64,000 nt of DNA from Rhodobiaceae bacterium UBA7804 (GTDB lineage: Bacteria > Pseudomonadota > Alphaproteobacteria > Parvibaculales > Parvibaculaceae), in the NCBI GenBank assembly GCA_002480495.1, contig DLCG01000009.1, forward strand, positions 325,626 through 389,625, read 5' to 3'. Of the stretch, positions 56,613-64,000 are shown in pieces. The notes under the pieces are model-generated. The model was not told the DNA's origin. It did not search any database and saw only the letters and a list, made by a program, of their open reading frames with translations. Within the stretch, counting starts at the first letter, position 1, and each line of letters starts with the position of its first letter. Made by a program: the position numbers and the translations under genes.

Positions 56613-58637
56613 ATGAGTGTGCGTGGTTTCATGACCAAGCCGGTGATTGCCGGTCTGGCCATCATCGTTCTGGTGGTGGCGGCTATCTTCTTTTTCGGGA
56701 ATGGCGGCGAGAGCGGCGGAGAGACGAAATCCGCGGATATCGCCGCGAATGGCGCGGAGCCCGCGACGGAATCTCAGGACACGCCAAGCCCGGCGGATGA
56801 GGCGTCCCAGAGGCCCACGGAAATCGTCACGCCGGTTACGGAAGACCCCGATTTCGACCCCACCATCCCGCGGCACGGCTCCTCGCTCTTCGGCGAGCTG
56901 AAATATCCGCCGGATTTTGCCCATTTCGACTATGTGAACCCGGATGCGCCCAAGGGCGGCGCCGTGCGCTATGGCGCCTTCGGAACCTTCGACAGCCTCA
57001 ATCCCTTCATCGTGAAGGGCCAGCCGGCGGCGGGCATCACGATCATCTACGATACGCTGATGGCCTCCAGCATGGATGAGGCCGCCTCCGAATACGGGCT
57101 CATCGCCGAAAGTGTCCGCCATCCGAAGGACTATTCCTCCGTGACCTACACGCTGCGTCCGCAGGCGAAGTGGCATGACGGGGAGCCGGTGACGCCGGAA
57201 GACGTGGTCTGGACCTTCGAGACGCTGAAGAAGAGCCACCCCTTCTACAATGCCTATTACGCGAATGTGGTGAAGGCGGAGAAGACCGCGGATCACGAAG
57301 TGACCTTCACCTTCAACCAGACGGGCAACCGCGAACTGCCGCAGATCGTCGGCCAGTTGCCCGTGCTTCCGAAGCATTACTGGACGGGCAAGAACGCGAA
57401 GGGCGAGCCTCGCGACTTTTCCCAGACGACGCTCGAACCGCCGCTCGGCAGCGGCCCCTATCGCGTCGGCAAGTTCTCGCCCGGGCGCTCCATCGCCTAT
57501 GAGCGCGTGCCGGACTATTGGGGCAAGGACCTGCCGGTAAATGTCGGCGCCAATAATTTCGGGCGCATCGTCTTCGAATATTACCGCGATACGACCGTGG
57601 CGCTCGAAGCGCTGAAAGGGGACCGCGTCGATTTCCGCATCGAGAACAGCGCGAAGAACTGGGCGACCGAATACGACATTCCGGCCGTGCGCCGCGGCGA
57701 CCTCAAGAAGGAAGAGATCCGCTCGCTCAATCCGGCGGGCATGCAGGCCTTCGCCTTCAATATCCGCCGCGACAAGTTCAAGGACCCGCGTGTGCGCGAA
57801 GCCTTCAACTGGGCTTTCGACTTCGAATGGATGAACCGGAACATCTTCTTCGGCGCCTATACGCGGACGGACAGCTATTTCGCGAATTCGGAACTTGCCG
57901 CCCATGGCCTCCCCGAGAGCCGCGAGCTCTCGATCCTCAGGCAGTATGAAGACGAGCTGCCGCCGGAGATATTCACCGAGCCCTACGAAAACCCGAAGAC
58001 CGATGGCAGCGGCAACAACCGCGACAATCTCCGCCGCGCGGCGGCTCTGCTCAAGGAAGCGGGCTGGTCGATAAGGGATGGCAAGCTCACCAACGAACAG
58101 GGCGAGGTCATGAAGGTCGAGTTCCTGCTCGATCAGCCGACATTCGAGCGCGTGGTGGCCCCGTTCCAGCAGTCGCTGAAAAAGCTCGGGATCGAGGCGA
58201 CGATACGCACCGTCGATACGCCTCAATATCAGAACCGTACCGATAACCACGATTTCGACATCATCGTCGACACGTTCCCCCAGTCTCTCTCGCCGGGCAA
58301 CGAACAACGCGAGTTCTGGAGCTGCGAGGCGGCGAAGACCGTGGGGAGCCGTAATTCGATCGGCATATGCGATCCGGTGGTCGAGAAGCTCATCGACAGG
58401 ATCATCTATGCGGAGAGCCGGGCGGCGCTCATTGCCGCGAGCCGGGCGCTCGACCGCGTCCTTCTTTTCGGCCACTACGTGGTGCCGCAATGGTATTCGC
58501 CGAATACGCGCATCGCCTACTGGTCGCGGCTGAAGCATCCCGAAAAGATGCCGCCCTATTCGACCGGCTTCCCGACGATCTGGTGGGCGGACCAGTCCGC
58601 GCCGCAGCCCGCTCCCAAGCCGGACGAGGCCGAATGA
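56613..58637 (+). CDS. Membrane-anchored family 5 extracellular solute-binding protein (YejA-like, copy 1)
   Basis: 674 residues. An N-terminal hydrophobic segment (MTKPVIAGLAIIVLVVAAIFFF, from residue 7) has no clear cleavage site and is followed by a ~50-residue Glu/Ser/Pro-rich linker, so the protein is probably tethered in the inner membrane. The SBP_bac_5 body starts around residue 85 (HGSSLFGELKYPPDFAHFDY) and contains PPLGSGPYRVG and WGKDLPVN. It binds oligopeptides for the yejBEF transporter encoded just downstream. The ATG at 56613 is used; 56631 is possible. It overlaps copy 2 by 4 nt. Confidence 0.88.
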   Translation: MSVRGFMTKPVIAGLAIIVLVVAAIFFFGNGGESGGETKSADIAANGAEPATESQDTPSPADEASQRPTEIVTPVTEDPDFDPTIPRHGSSLFGELKYPPDFAHFDYVNPDAPKGGAVRYGAFGTFDSLNPFIVKGQPAAGITIIYDTLMASSMDEAASEYGLIAESVRHPKDYSSVTYTLRPQAKWHDGEPVTPEDVVWTFETLKKSHPFYNAYYANVVKAEKTADHEVTFTFNQTGNRELPQIVGQLPVLPKHYWTGKNAKGEPRDFSQTTLEPPLGSGPYRVGKFSPGRSIAYERVPDYWGKDLPVNVGANNFGRIVFEYYRDTTVALEALKGDRVDFRIENSAKNWATEYDIPAVRRGDLKKEEIRSLNPAGMQAFAFNIRRDKFKDPRVREAFNWAFDFEWMNRNIFFGAYTRTDSYFANSELAAHGLPESRELSILRQYEDELPPEIFTEPYENPKTDGSGNNRDNLRRAAALLKEAGWSIRDGKLTNEQGEVMKVEFLLDQPTFERVVAPFQQSLKKLGIEATIRTVDTPQYQNRTDNHDFDIIVDTFPQSLSPGNEQREFWSCEAAKTVGSRNSIGICDPVVEKLIDRIIYAESRAALIAASRALDRVLLFGHYVVPQWYSPNTRIAYWSRLKHPEKMPPYSTGFPTIWWADQSAPQPAPKPDEAE

Positions 58638-60520
58638 GGGACGCCGTGCGAGGTTTCGGCGTACTGACGCGGAGAGAGTTGCTCGCCCTTACGGGCGGCG
58701 CGGCTGCGGCTCTTTCGCTTCCTTCTTTTCCCGCCTGCGCCGCGGGCACGCGCCGGCACGGCATGTCGATTTTCGGCGAACTCAAATACGTGCCGGACTT
58801 CGCCCATTTCGACTATGTGAACCCGAACGCCCCCAAAGGCGGCAGTTTCTCGCAGATCGGGCCGACGGCCGCCTATAACGCCTCCTTCTATACGTTCGAT
58901 ACGCTGAACGGCTTCATCCTCAAGGGGAACGCCGCGCAGGGGCTCGCGCTCCTTTTCGACACGCTGATGAAGCGCGCCTATGACGAGCCGGACGCGATCT
59001 ACGGGCTCGCCGCCGAAAGCGTGGAAATTTCGGAAGACGGCAATTCGCTCACCTTCCACATGCGCGAGGGCGCGCGCTTTCATGACGGTACGCCGCTCAC
59101 GGCGGAAGATGCCGCCTTCTCCTTCAATCTCCTGAAGGAAAAGGGCCATCCGCTGATCTCGCAAAACCTGCGCGAAATGGCGTCGGCGGAAGCGAAGGAC
59201 GCGGCCACGCTCGTCATCGCGCTCACGGGCAAGCAGACGCGCGACCTGCCGCTCTTCATCGCGGGCACGCTGCCCATCTTCTCCAGGGCCTTCTACACCG
59301 AACATGATTTCGCCGAGGCGTCCCTCACGCCGCCGCTCGGCAGCGGACCCTACCGCGTCGGCAATTTCCGCGCGGGCCGCGCCATCACCTATGAGCGCGT
59401 CGAGGACTACTGGGGACAAGACCTGCCCGTGAATCGCGGCCAGTGGAATTTCGGCGAGATCCGCTTCGAATATTTCCGCGACCGCACGGCGCAATTCGAG
59501 GCGTTCAAGGCGGGCGGCTATCTCTTCCGCGAGGAGTTCACCTCCAAGACCTGGGCGACGGAATACGAGTTCCCGGCGGTGAAGGACGGGCGCGTGAAGC
59601 TCCTCACCCTGCCGGACGATACGCCATCGGGCGCGCAGGGCTGGTTCCTCAATACGCGCCGCTCGAAGTTCCAGGATATTCGCGTGCGCGAGGCGATGGG
59701 CCTTGCCTTCGATTTCGGCTGGACCAACAAGAACCTCTTCTACGATCTCTACAAGCGCACCGAGAGTTACTTCGAGAATTCGCCGATGAAGGCGGAGGGC
59801 GCCCCGAGCGCGGAAGAGCTCGCGCTGCTCGAGCCCTGGCGCGGCGAGGTTCCCGAAGCCGTTTTCGGGCCCGCGGTCACGCCACCGGCAAGCGACGGGT
59901 CCGGTCAGGACCGGCAGCTTCTGCGCCGCGCCGCCGCGCTTCTCGACGAAGCGGGCTGGACCGTCCAGGACGGCAAGCGCCGCAATGCGGAGGGCGAGAC
60001 CCTCTCCGTCGAATTCCTCGACAACGATCCGATGGTCGAGCGCATCGTCGCGCCGCTCGCGAAGAACCTCCGCCTTCTCGGCATCGATGCCCGCAGCCGC
60101 ACCATCGACACATCGCAATACCAGCTCCGCCGCGACAATTACGATTTCGACGTGGTCATGCAACGATATCCGCTCAGCCTCACGCCTGGCGTCGAGGCTC
60201 GCAGCTACTGGTCGTCCGACTTCGCGAAGATCCCCGGCGGGCGCAATCTCTCCGGCATCTCGAACCCCGCCGTGGACGCGCTGATCGAAAAAGTCATTGC
60301 CGCGCCGACACGCGAGGAGCAGATCGTCGCCGCCCGCGCCCTCGACCGCGTGCTGCGCGCCGGGCATTACTGGATTCCGCAGTGGCACAAGAACGTCCAC
60401 AACCTCGCCTTCTGGGACAAGTTCGCCTGGCCGGAAACGAAACCGAAATACCAGCGCGGCGTCGTCGCGACATGGTGGTCGAAAGACGCAGAACCCGGCC
60501 CCGCCGGCAAAGAGGACTGA
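58634..60520 (+). CDS. Family 5 extracellular solute-binding protein (YejA-like, copy 2)
   Basis: 628 residues, clearly paralogous to copy 1 (both have FGELKY, PDFAHFDYVNP, PPLGSGPYRVG, YW then DLPVN). The N-terminus has a twin-arginine-like signal, TRRELLALTGGAAAALSLP, instead of an anchor, with cleavage near PACAA. It is therefore a soluble, possibly Tat-exported binding protein. It overlaps copy 1 by ATGA and is followed 7 bp later by the permease gene yejB. The two copies may differ in ligand. Confidence 0.88.
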   Translation: MRDAVRGFGVLTRRELLALTGGAAAALSLPSFPACAAGTRRHGMSIFGELKYVPDFAHFDYVNPNAPKGGSFSQIGPTAAYNASFYTFDTLNGFILKGNAAQGLALLFDTLMKRAYDEPDAIYGLAAESVEISEDGNSLTFHMREGARFHDGTPLTAEDAAFSFNLLKEKGHPLISQNLREMASAEAKDAATLVIALTGKQTRDLPLFIAGTLPIFSRAFYTEHDFAEASLTPPLGSGPYRVGNFRAGRAITYERVEDYWGQDLPVNRGQWNFGEIRFEYFRDRTAQFEAFKAGGYLFREEFTSKTWATEYEFPAVKDGRVKLLTLPDDTPSGAQGWFLNTRRSKFQDIRVREAMGLAFDFGWTNKNLFYDLYKRTESYFENSPMKAEGAPSAEELALLEPWRGEVPEAVFGPAVTPPASDGSGQDRQLLRRAAALLDEAGWTVQDGKRRNAEGETLSVEFLDNDPMVERIVAPLAKNLRLLGIDARSRTIDTSQYQLRRDNYDFDVVMQRYPLSLTPGVEARSYWSSDFAKIPGGRNLSGISNPAVDALIEKVIAAPTREEQIVAARALDRVLRAGHYWIPQWHKNVHNLAFWDKFAWPETKPKYQRGVVATWWSKDAEPGPAGKED

Positions 60521-60527
60521 GCGCGCC

Positions 60528-61637
60528 ATGTCCGCCTATATATTGAGACGCCTCTTGCTGATGATCCCGACCATTTTCGGGATCATGCTCGTCAGCTTCA
60601 TCCTCATCCAGTTCGCGCCGGGCGGCCCCATCGAGCGCATCATCGCGCAATTGCAGGGCACGGAAGTCTCCGCCACCGCGCGCATCGGCGGCTCCTCCGG
60701 CGGCGACTTCGGCAATCAGGGCCAGATGTCCGGCGCCGACAGTTCGATCAACAGCAAGTATCGCGGCGCGCAGGGCCTCGATCCGGAATTCCTGAAGGAG
60801 CTCGAAAAGCAGTTCGGCTTCGACAAGCCCGCGCATGAGCGCTTCATCAAGATGATGTGGGACTATGCGCGCTTCGATTTCGGCGAAAGCTATTTCCGCG
60901 ACGTGAGCGTGCTGAGCCTCGTCGCCGAAAAGATGCCCGTCTCGATCTCGCTCGGCCTCTGGACGACGCTTCTCACCTATCTCATCTCGATCCCGCTCGG
61001 CATCCGCAAGGCGATCCGCGACGGCAGCTCCTTCGACACATGGACGAGCGGCGTCATCATCATCGGCTATGCCGTGCCCGGCTTCCTCTTCGCCGTCTTC
61101 CTGATCGTGCTTTTCGCGGGCGGCTCCTACTGGTCGATCTTCCCGCTGCGCGGCCTCACTTCCGACAACTGGGAGAGCTTGAGCCTCTTCGGCAAAGCGC
61201 TCGACTATCTCTGGCACATCGTCCTGCCGGTGACCGCGCTCGTCATCGGCTCCTTCGCGACGACGACGCTGCTCACCAAGAATTCCTTCCTCGACGAGAT
61301 CAAGAAACAATATGTGATGACCGCGCGCGCGAAGGGACTTTCGGAACGGCAGGTGCTCTACGGCCATGTCTTCCGCAACGCCATGCTCATCATCATCGCG
61401 GGCTTCCCCGGCGCCTTTGTCGGCGCCTTCTTTACCGGCTCGCTCCTCATCGAGCAGATCTTCTCGCTGGACGGGCTCGGCCTTCTCTCCTTCGAGTCGA
61501 TCGTGAACCGCGACTATCCGGTCGTCTTCGCGACGCTTTATATCTTCGGGTTGCTCGGCCTCGTGATGACGCTCATTTCCGATCTCACCTATACATGGGT
61601 CGATCCCAGGATCGACTTCGAGACGAGGGAGGTCTGA
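60528..61637 (+). CDS. yejB: Peptide ABC transporter permease YejB
   Basis: 369-residue permease with six helices: the N-terminal MSAYILRRLLLMIPTIFGIMLVSFILIQFAPGGP is typical, followed by the long periplasmic loop containing GGSSGGDFGNQGQMSG and KYRGAQGLDPEFLKEL, as in YejB. The BPD_transp_1 domain includes the EAA-like loop TARAKGLSERQVLYGHVFRNA. It starts 7 bp after the binding-protein gene and pairs with YejE. Confidence 0.93.
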   Translation: MSAYILRRLLLMIPTIFGIMLVSFILIQFAPGGPIERIIAQLQGTEVSATARIGGSSGGDFGNQGQMSGADSSINSKYRGAQGLDPEFLKELEKQFGFDKPAHERFIKMMWDYARFDFGESYFRDVSVLSLVAEKMPVSISLGLWTTLLTYLISIPLGIRKAIRDGSSFDTWTSGVIIIGYAVPGFLFAVFLIVLFAGGSYWSIFPLRGLTSDNWESLSLFGKALDYLWHIVLPVTALVIGSFATTTLLTKNSFLDEIKKQYVMTARAKGLSERQVLYGHVFRNAMLIIIAGFPGAFVGAFFTGSLLIEQIFSLDGLGLLSFESIVNRDYPVVFATLYIFGLLGLVMTLISDLTYTWVDPRIDFETREV

Positions 61638-61638
61638 G

Positions 61639-62706
61639 ATGCGCCTTCCTTTCCTCAACTTCCCCTTCCCCGGTTTCCGTTCAAAGCCGATGAGCCCCAT
61701 CAACCAGCGCCGCTGGCGGAACTTCAAGTCGAACAAGCGCGGCTACTGGAGCCTCTGGATTTTCGCCGTTCTCTTCTTCGTCTCGCTCTTCGCGGAGTTC
61801 ATCGCGAACGACAAGCCGCTCCTCGTCACCTATCGGGGCGAGGCCTATTTCCCGGTCTTCGTCTCCTATCCGGAAACGGAATTCGGCGGCTTCTTCGAAA
61901 CGGAAGCGGATTACCGCGACCCCTTCGTGCAGGATCTCATTCACGATGCGGACGGTACGATCGTCTGGCCGCTCATCGAATATTCCTACCGCACCATCAA
62001 TCTCGACAGGCAGGCGCTCTCGCCGCCATCGGCCGATAACTGGCTCGGCACGGACGATCAGGGCCGCGACGTCGCCGCGCGCCTCATCTACGGTTTCCGC
62101 ATTTCCGTTCTCTTCGGGCTCATCCTGACCATCCTCTCCTCGATCATCGGCGTCGCGGCGGGCGCGGTGCAGGGCTATTTCGGCGGCTGGACGGACCTCA
62201 TCTTCCAGCGCTTCATCGAAATCTGGACGAGCGTGCCGCAACTCTACCTGCTCATCATCATCGCGGCGATCATCGAGCCGAATTTCTGGATTCTGCTCGG
62301 CATCATGCTGCTCTTTTCCTGGGTGGCGCTTGTCGGCGTGGTCCGCGCGGAGTTCCTGCGCGCGCGCAACTTCGAATATGTGAACGCCGCGCGCGCCTTC
62401 GGCCTTTCCAACACGAAGATCATGTTCCGCCACCTGTTGCCCAATGCGATGGTGGCGACGCTCACCTTCATTCCCTTCATCCTCAATTCGTCGATCACGA
62501 CGCTCACCGCGCTCGACTTTCTCGGCTTCGGCCTGCCGCCCGGCTCTCCCTCGCTCGGTGAACTTCTCCAGCAGGGCAAGGCGAACCTGCAGGCGCCCTG
62601 GCTCGGCTTCACCGGCTTCTTCGCCATCGCGATCATGCTGAGCCTTCTCATCTTCATCGGCGAGGCCGTGCGCGACGCCTTCGATCCAAGGAAGGTGCTG
62701 CGATGA
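61639..62706 (+). CDS. yejE: Peptide ABC transporter permease YejE
   Basis: 355 residues, second permease of the yej transporter. It has the N-terminal SPINQRRWRNFKSNKRGYWSLWIF motif of YejE/OppC proteins, a large periplasmic loop after helix 1, and the EAA loop NAARAFGLSNTKIMFRHLLPNA. Starts one base after the yejB stop and overlaps yejF by ATGA. Confidence 0.93.
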   Translation: MRLPFLNFPFPGFRSKPMSPINQRRWRNFKSNKRGYWSLWIFAVLFFVSLFAEFIANDKPLLVTYRGEAYFPVFVSYPETEFGGFFETEADYRDPFVQDLIHDADGTIVWPLIEYSYRTINLDRQALSPPSADNWLGTDDQGRDVAARLIYGFRISVLFGLILTILSSIIGVAAGAVQGYFGGWTDLIFQRFIEIWTSVPQLYLLIIIAAIIEPNFWILLGIMLLFSWVALVGVVRAEFLRARNFEYVNAARAFGLSNTKIMFRHLLPNAMVATLTFIPFILNSSITTLTALDFLGFGLPPGSPSLGELLQQGKANLQAPWLGFTGFFAIAIMLSLLIFIGEAVRDAFDPRKVLR

Positions 62707-64000
62707 GCGCGCCCCTCGTTTCCGTGAACAACCTTTCCGTCGGCTTCCGCATGGACGGGCAGGAGACCATTGCCGTCGACAAGGTCTCCTTCGACATCCG
62801 CCCCGGCGAAACGGTGGCGCTGGTGGGCGAGTCCGGTTCCGGCAAGTCCGTCTCTGCCCTTTCCATCATGCAGCTTCTCTCCTATCCGCAGGCTTTTCAT
62901 CCCTCGGGCGAAATCCTCTTCGAGGGAAAGAACCTCATCGGCGCGGACGAAAAGACGATGCGCCAGATCCGCGGCAACAAGATCACCATGGTCTTTCAGG
63001 AGCCGCTCACCTCGCTCAACCCGCTGCACACGATCGAGCGGCAGGTCGGCGAAGTGCTGATCGAGCACAAGGGAATGCGCGGGCCCGCCGTCCGCGCTCG
63101 TGTGCTCGATCTTCTGAAGCGCGTCGGCATCCCGAATGCGGAGACACGTCTCGATTCCTATCCGCATCAGCTTTCGGGCGGCCAGCGCCAGCGCGTCATC
63201 ATCGCCATGGCGCTCGCGAACGAACCGGACCTGCTGATCGCCGACGAACCGACCACCGCGCTCGACGTAACGGTGCAGGCGCAAATCCTCGAACTCCTCG
63301 CCGAACTCAAGCGCGAAATGGGCATGGCCCTTCTTCTCATCACGCATGATCTCGGCGTCGTCCGGAAGATGGCCGACCGCGTCAATGTGATGACCAAGGG
63401 CAAGATCGTCGAGCACGGGCCCACGGAAGAGGTCTTCACCGCGCCGAAGCACGACTACACGAAGCATCTCCTCGCCTCCGAGCCCAAGGGCCGTTCGCTG
63501 GGCGCGCCGAAGGACGGGCCCGTCGTCATGGAGACGGACGGCCTCAAGGTCTGGTTCCCGATCAAGCGCGGGCTTCTCCGCCGCACGGTCGGCTACGTCA
63601 AGGCCGTGGACGGCGTCTCGCTCTCGCTCCGCCGGGGCCGCACGCTCGGCGTCGTCGGCGAATCCGGTTCGGGCAAGACGACGCTCGGCCTTGCCATGAT
63701 GCGGCTTCTTTCGAGCGAAGGTGCGATCCGTTTCGAGGGCCGGGACATTCAGGACCTGAAGTCGAAGGAGCTTCGTCCTCTCCGCCGCGACATGCAGATC
63801 GTCTTTCAGGACCCTTACGGCTCGCTCTCCCCGCGCATGTCCGTGTCGGAGATCGTGGGCGAGGGATTGAAGATCCAGCAGCCGGAACTCACGGCGGAAG
63901 AGCGCCGCGCCCGCGTCGCGCAGGCGCTTTCCGATGTCGGTCTCGATCCTTCGATGCAGGACCGCTATCCGCATGAATTTTCCGGCGGCCAGCGCCAGCG
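62703..64000 (+). CDS. yejF: Peptide ABC transporter ATP-binding protein YejF (3' end outside window)
   Basis: At least 432 codons in frame without a stop before the window ends. Two fused ABC domains: first with Walker A GESGSGKSVSAL, signature LSGGQRQRV and Walker B LLIADEPTTALD; second with Walker A GESGSGKTTLGL and the start of its signature (FSGGQRQR) at the very end. The linker and second domain (VWFPIKRGLLRRTVGYVKAVDGVS) match YejF, the tandem ATPase that energises YejABEF peptide uptake. The ATG at 62703 overlaps the yejE stop. Roughly 100 C-terminal residues are missing. Confidence 0.95.
   Translation, partial: MSAPLVSVNNLSVGFRMDGQETIAVDKVSFDIRPGETVALVGESGSGKSVSALSIMQLLSYPQAFHPSGEILFEGKNLIGADEKTMRQIRGNKITMVFQEPLTSLNPLHTIERQVGEVLIEHKGMRGPAVRARVLDLLKRVGIPNAETRLDSYPHQLSGGQRQRVIIAMALANEPDLLIADEPTTALDVTVQAQILELLAELKREMGMALLLITHDLGVVRKMADRVNVMTKGKIVEHGPTEEVFTAPKHDYTKHLLASEPKGRSLGAPKDGPVVMETDGLKVWFPIKRGLLRRTVGYVKAVDGVSLSLRRGRTLGVVGESGSGKTTLGLAMMRLLSSEGAIRFEGRDIQDLKSKELRPLRRDMQIVFQDPYGSLSPRMSVSEIVGEGLKIQQPELTAEERRARVAQALSDVGLDPSMQDRYPHEFSGGQRQ

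Noticed and set aside
1..64000. CRISPR arrays, IS elements, prophage or toxin-antitoxin genes
   Set aside because: No regularly spaced direct repeats, transposase, integrase or phage structural genes were seen on either strand.

Overview
The window is GC-rich, densely coding chromosomal DNA from an alphaproteobacterium. The evidence is the domain families (DUF2336, DUF1036, DUF3035, a membrane-anchored cytochrome c, a DnaX without its zinc-binding cysteines), the gene orders ileS-lspA-DUF3035-M16-M16, dapD-dapE/murI/truA-fmt-def and ffs-dnaX-ybaB-recR, and CtrA-like TTAA-N7-TTAA sites. A Parvibaculum-like or related non-phototrophic lineage is a reasonable guess, but the genus cannot be fixed from the sequence alone. 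I see no tRNA, rRNA, IS transposase, prophage or CRISPR array. Most of the window is ordinary housekeeping sequence, and the unusual material is mainly intergenic.

Layout. 1-5 kb: the yidC 3' end, engB, argB, a DUF1036 protein, a DUF2336 protein and a HAD nucleotidase. 5.4-15.8 kb, minus strand: mutL, pgi, a two-subunit M16 protease pair, a DUF3035 lipoprotein, lspA and ileS. 16-20.4 kb: periplasmic pheC, then a MarR-type regulator at the junction of two small catabolic gene sets (thioesterase and PEP-mutase-like lyase on minus; CMD, VOC and a membrane protein on plus). 20.4-24.4 kb: an autotransporter-like barrel, then an XRE-cupin regulator divergent from an omega-amino-acid aminotransferase. 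24.7-28.7 kb: a denitrification island of pseudoazurin, nirK, a cysteine-free Crp/Fnr regulator, a DUF1858 protein and nnrS, with two matching Fnr-type boxes. 29-35.4 kb: an accessory detoxification/catabolism region (HxlR divergent from GST, NTF2-like, tautomerase and ChrR-like cupin; an MBL hydrolase; two SDRs; a GNAT). 35.6-40.3 kb: an OmpA-like lipoprotein, DinB, glutathione peroxidase, a secernin-type C69 peptidase and a TipF-like degenerate EAL protein. 40.6-46.4 kb: lysine/peptidoglycan precursor and translation-initiation genes (dapD, dapE, murI, truA, fmt, def). 47-55.3 kb: rmuC, a Na+/alanine symporter, recR-ybaB-dnaX with the 4.5S/SRP RNA gene in front, nudC, pheA and kdsB. 55.6-64 kb: a membrane cytochrome c, then a yej-type peptide ABC transporter operon with two tandem paralogous binding proteins, cut by the window end inside yejF.

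How genes work together. NirK reduces nitrite with electrons probably supplied by pseudoazurin. The adjacent Crp/Fnr protein probably controls nirK and the DUF1858-nnrS pair through TTGCG-type boxes placed at about -41 from recognisable -10 elements. PheA (cytoplasm) and PheC (periplasm) give two routes to phenylalanine precursors. SRP RNA, Lsp, YidC and EngB serve membrane-protein and ribosome biogenesis.

The most interesting unexplained sequence is (i) an AT-rich island at about 56341-56550 built from nested inverted repeats carrying four alternating copies of GAAGTTCG; (ii) a segment at 24528-24728 with three CGTCAC repeats at 11-bp period followed by four TTATCCCCG motifs, the outer two forming a 13-bp perfect inverted repeat; (iii) three copies of a two-hairpin intergenic repeat; and (iv) a leader hairpin that hides the Shine-Dalgarno of the MBL hydrolase.
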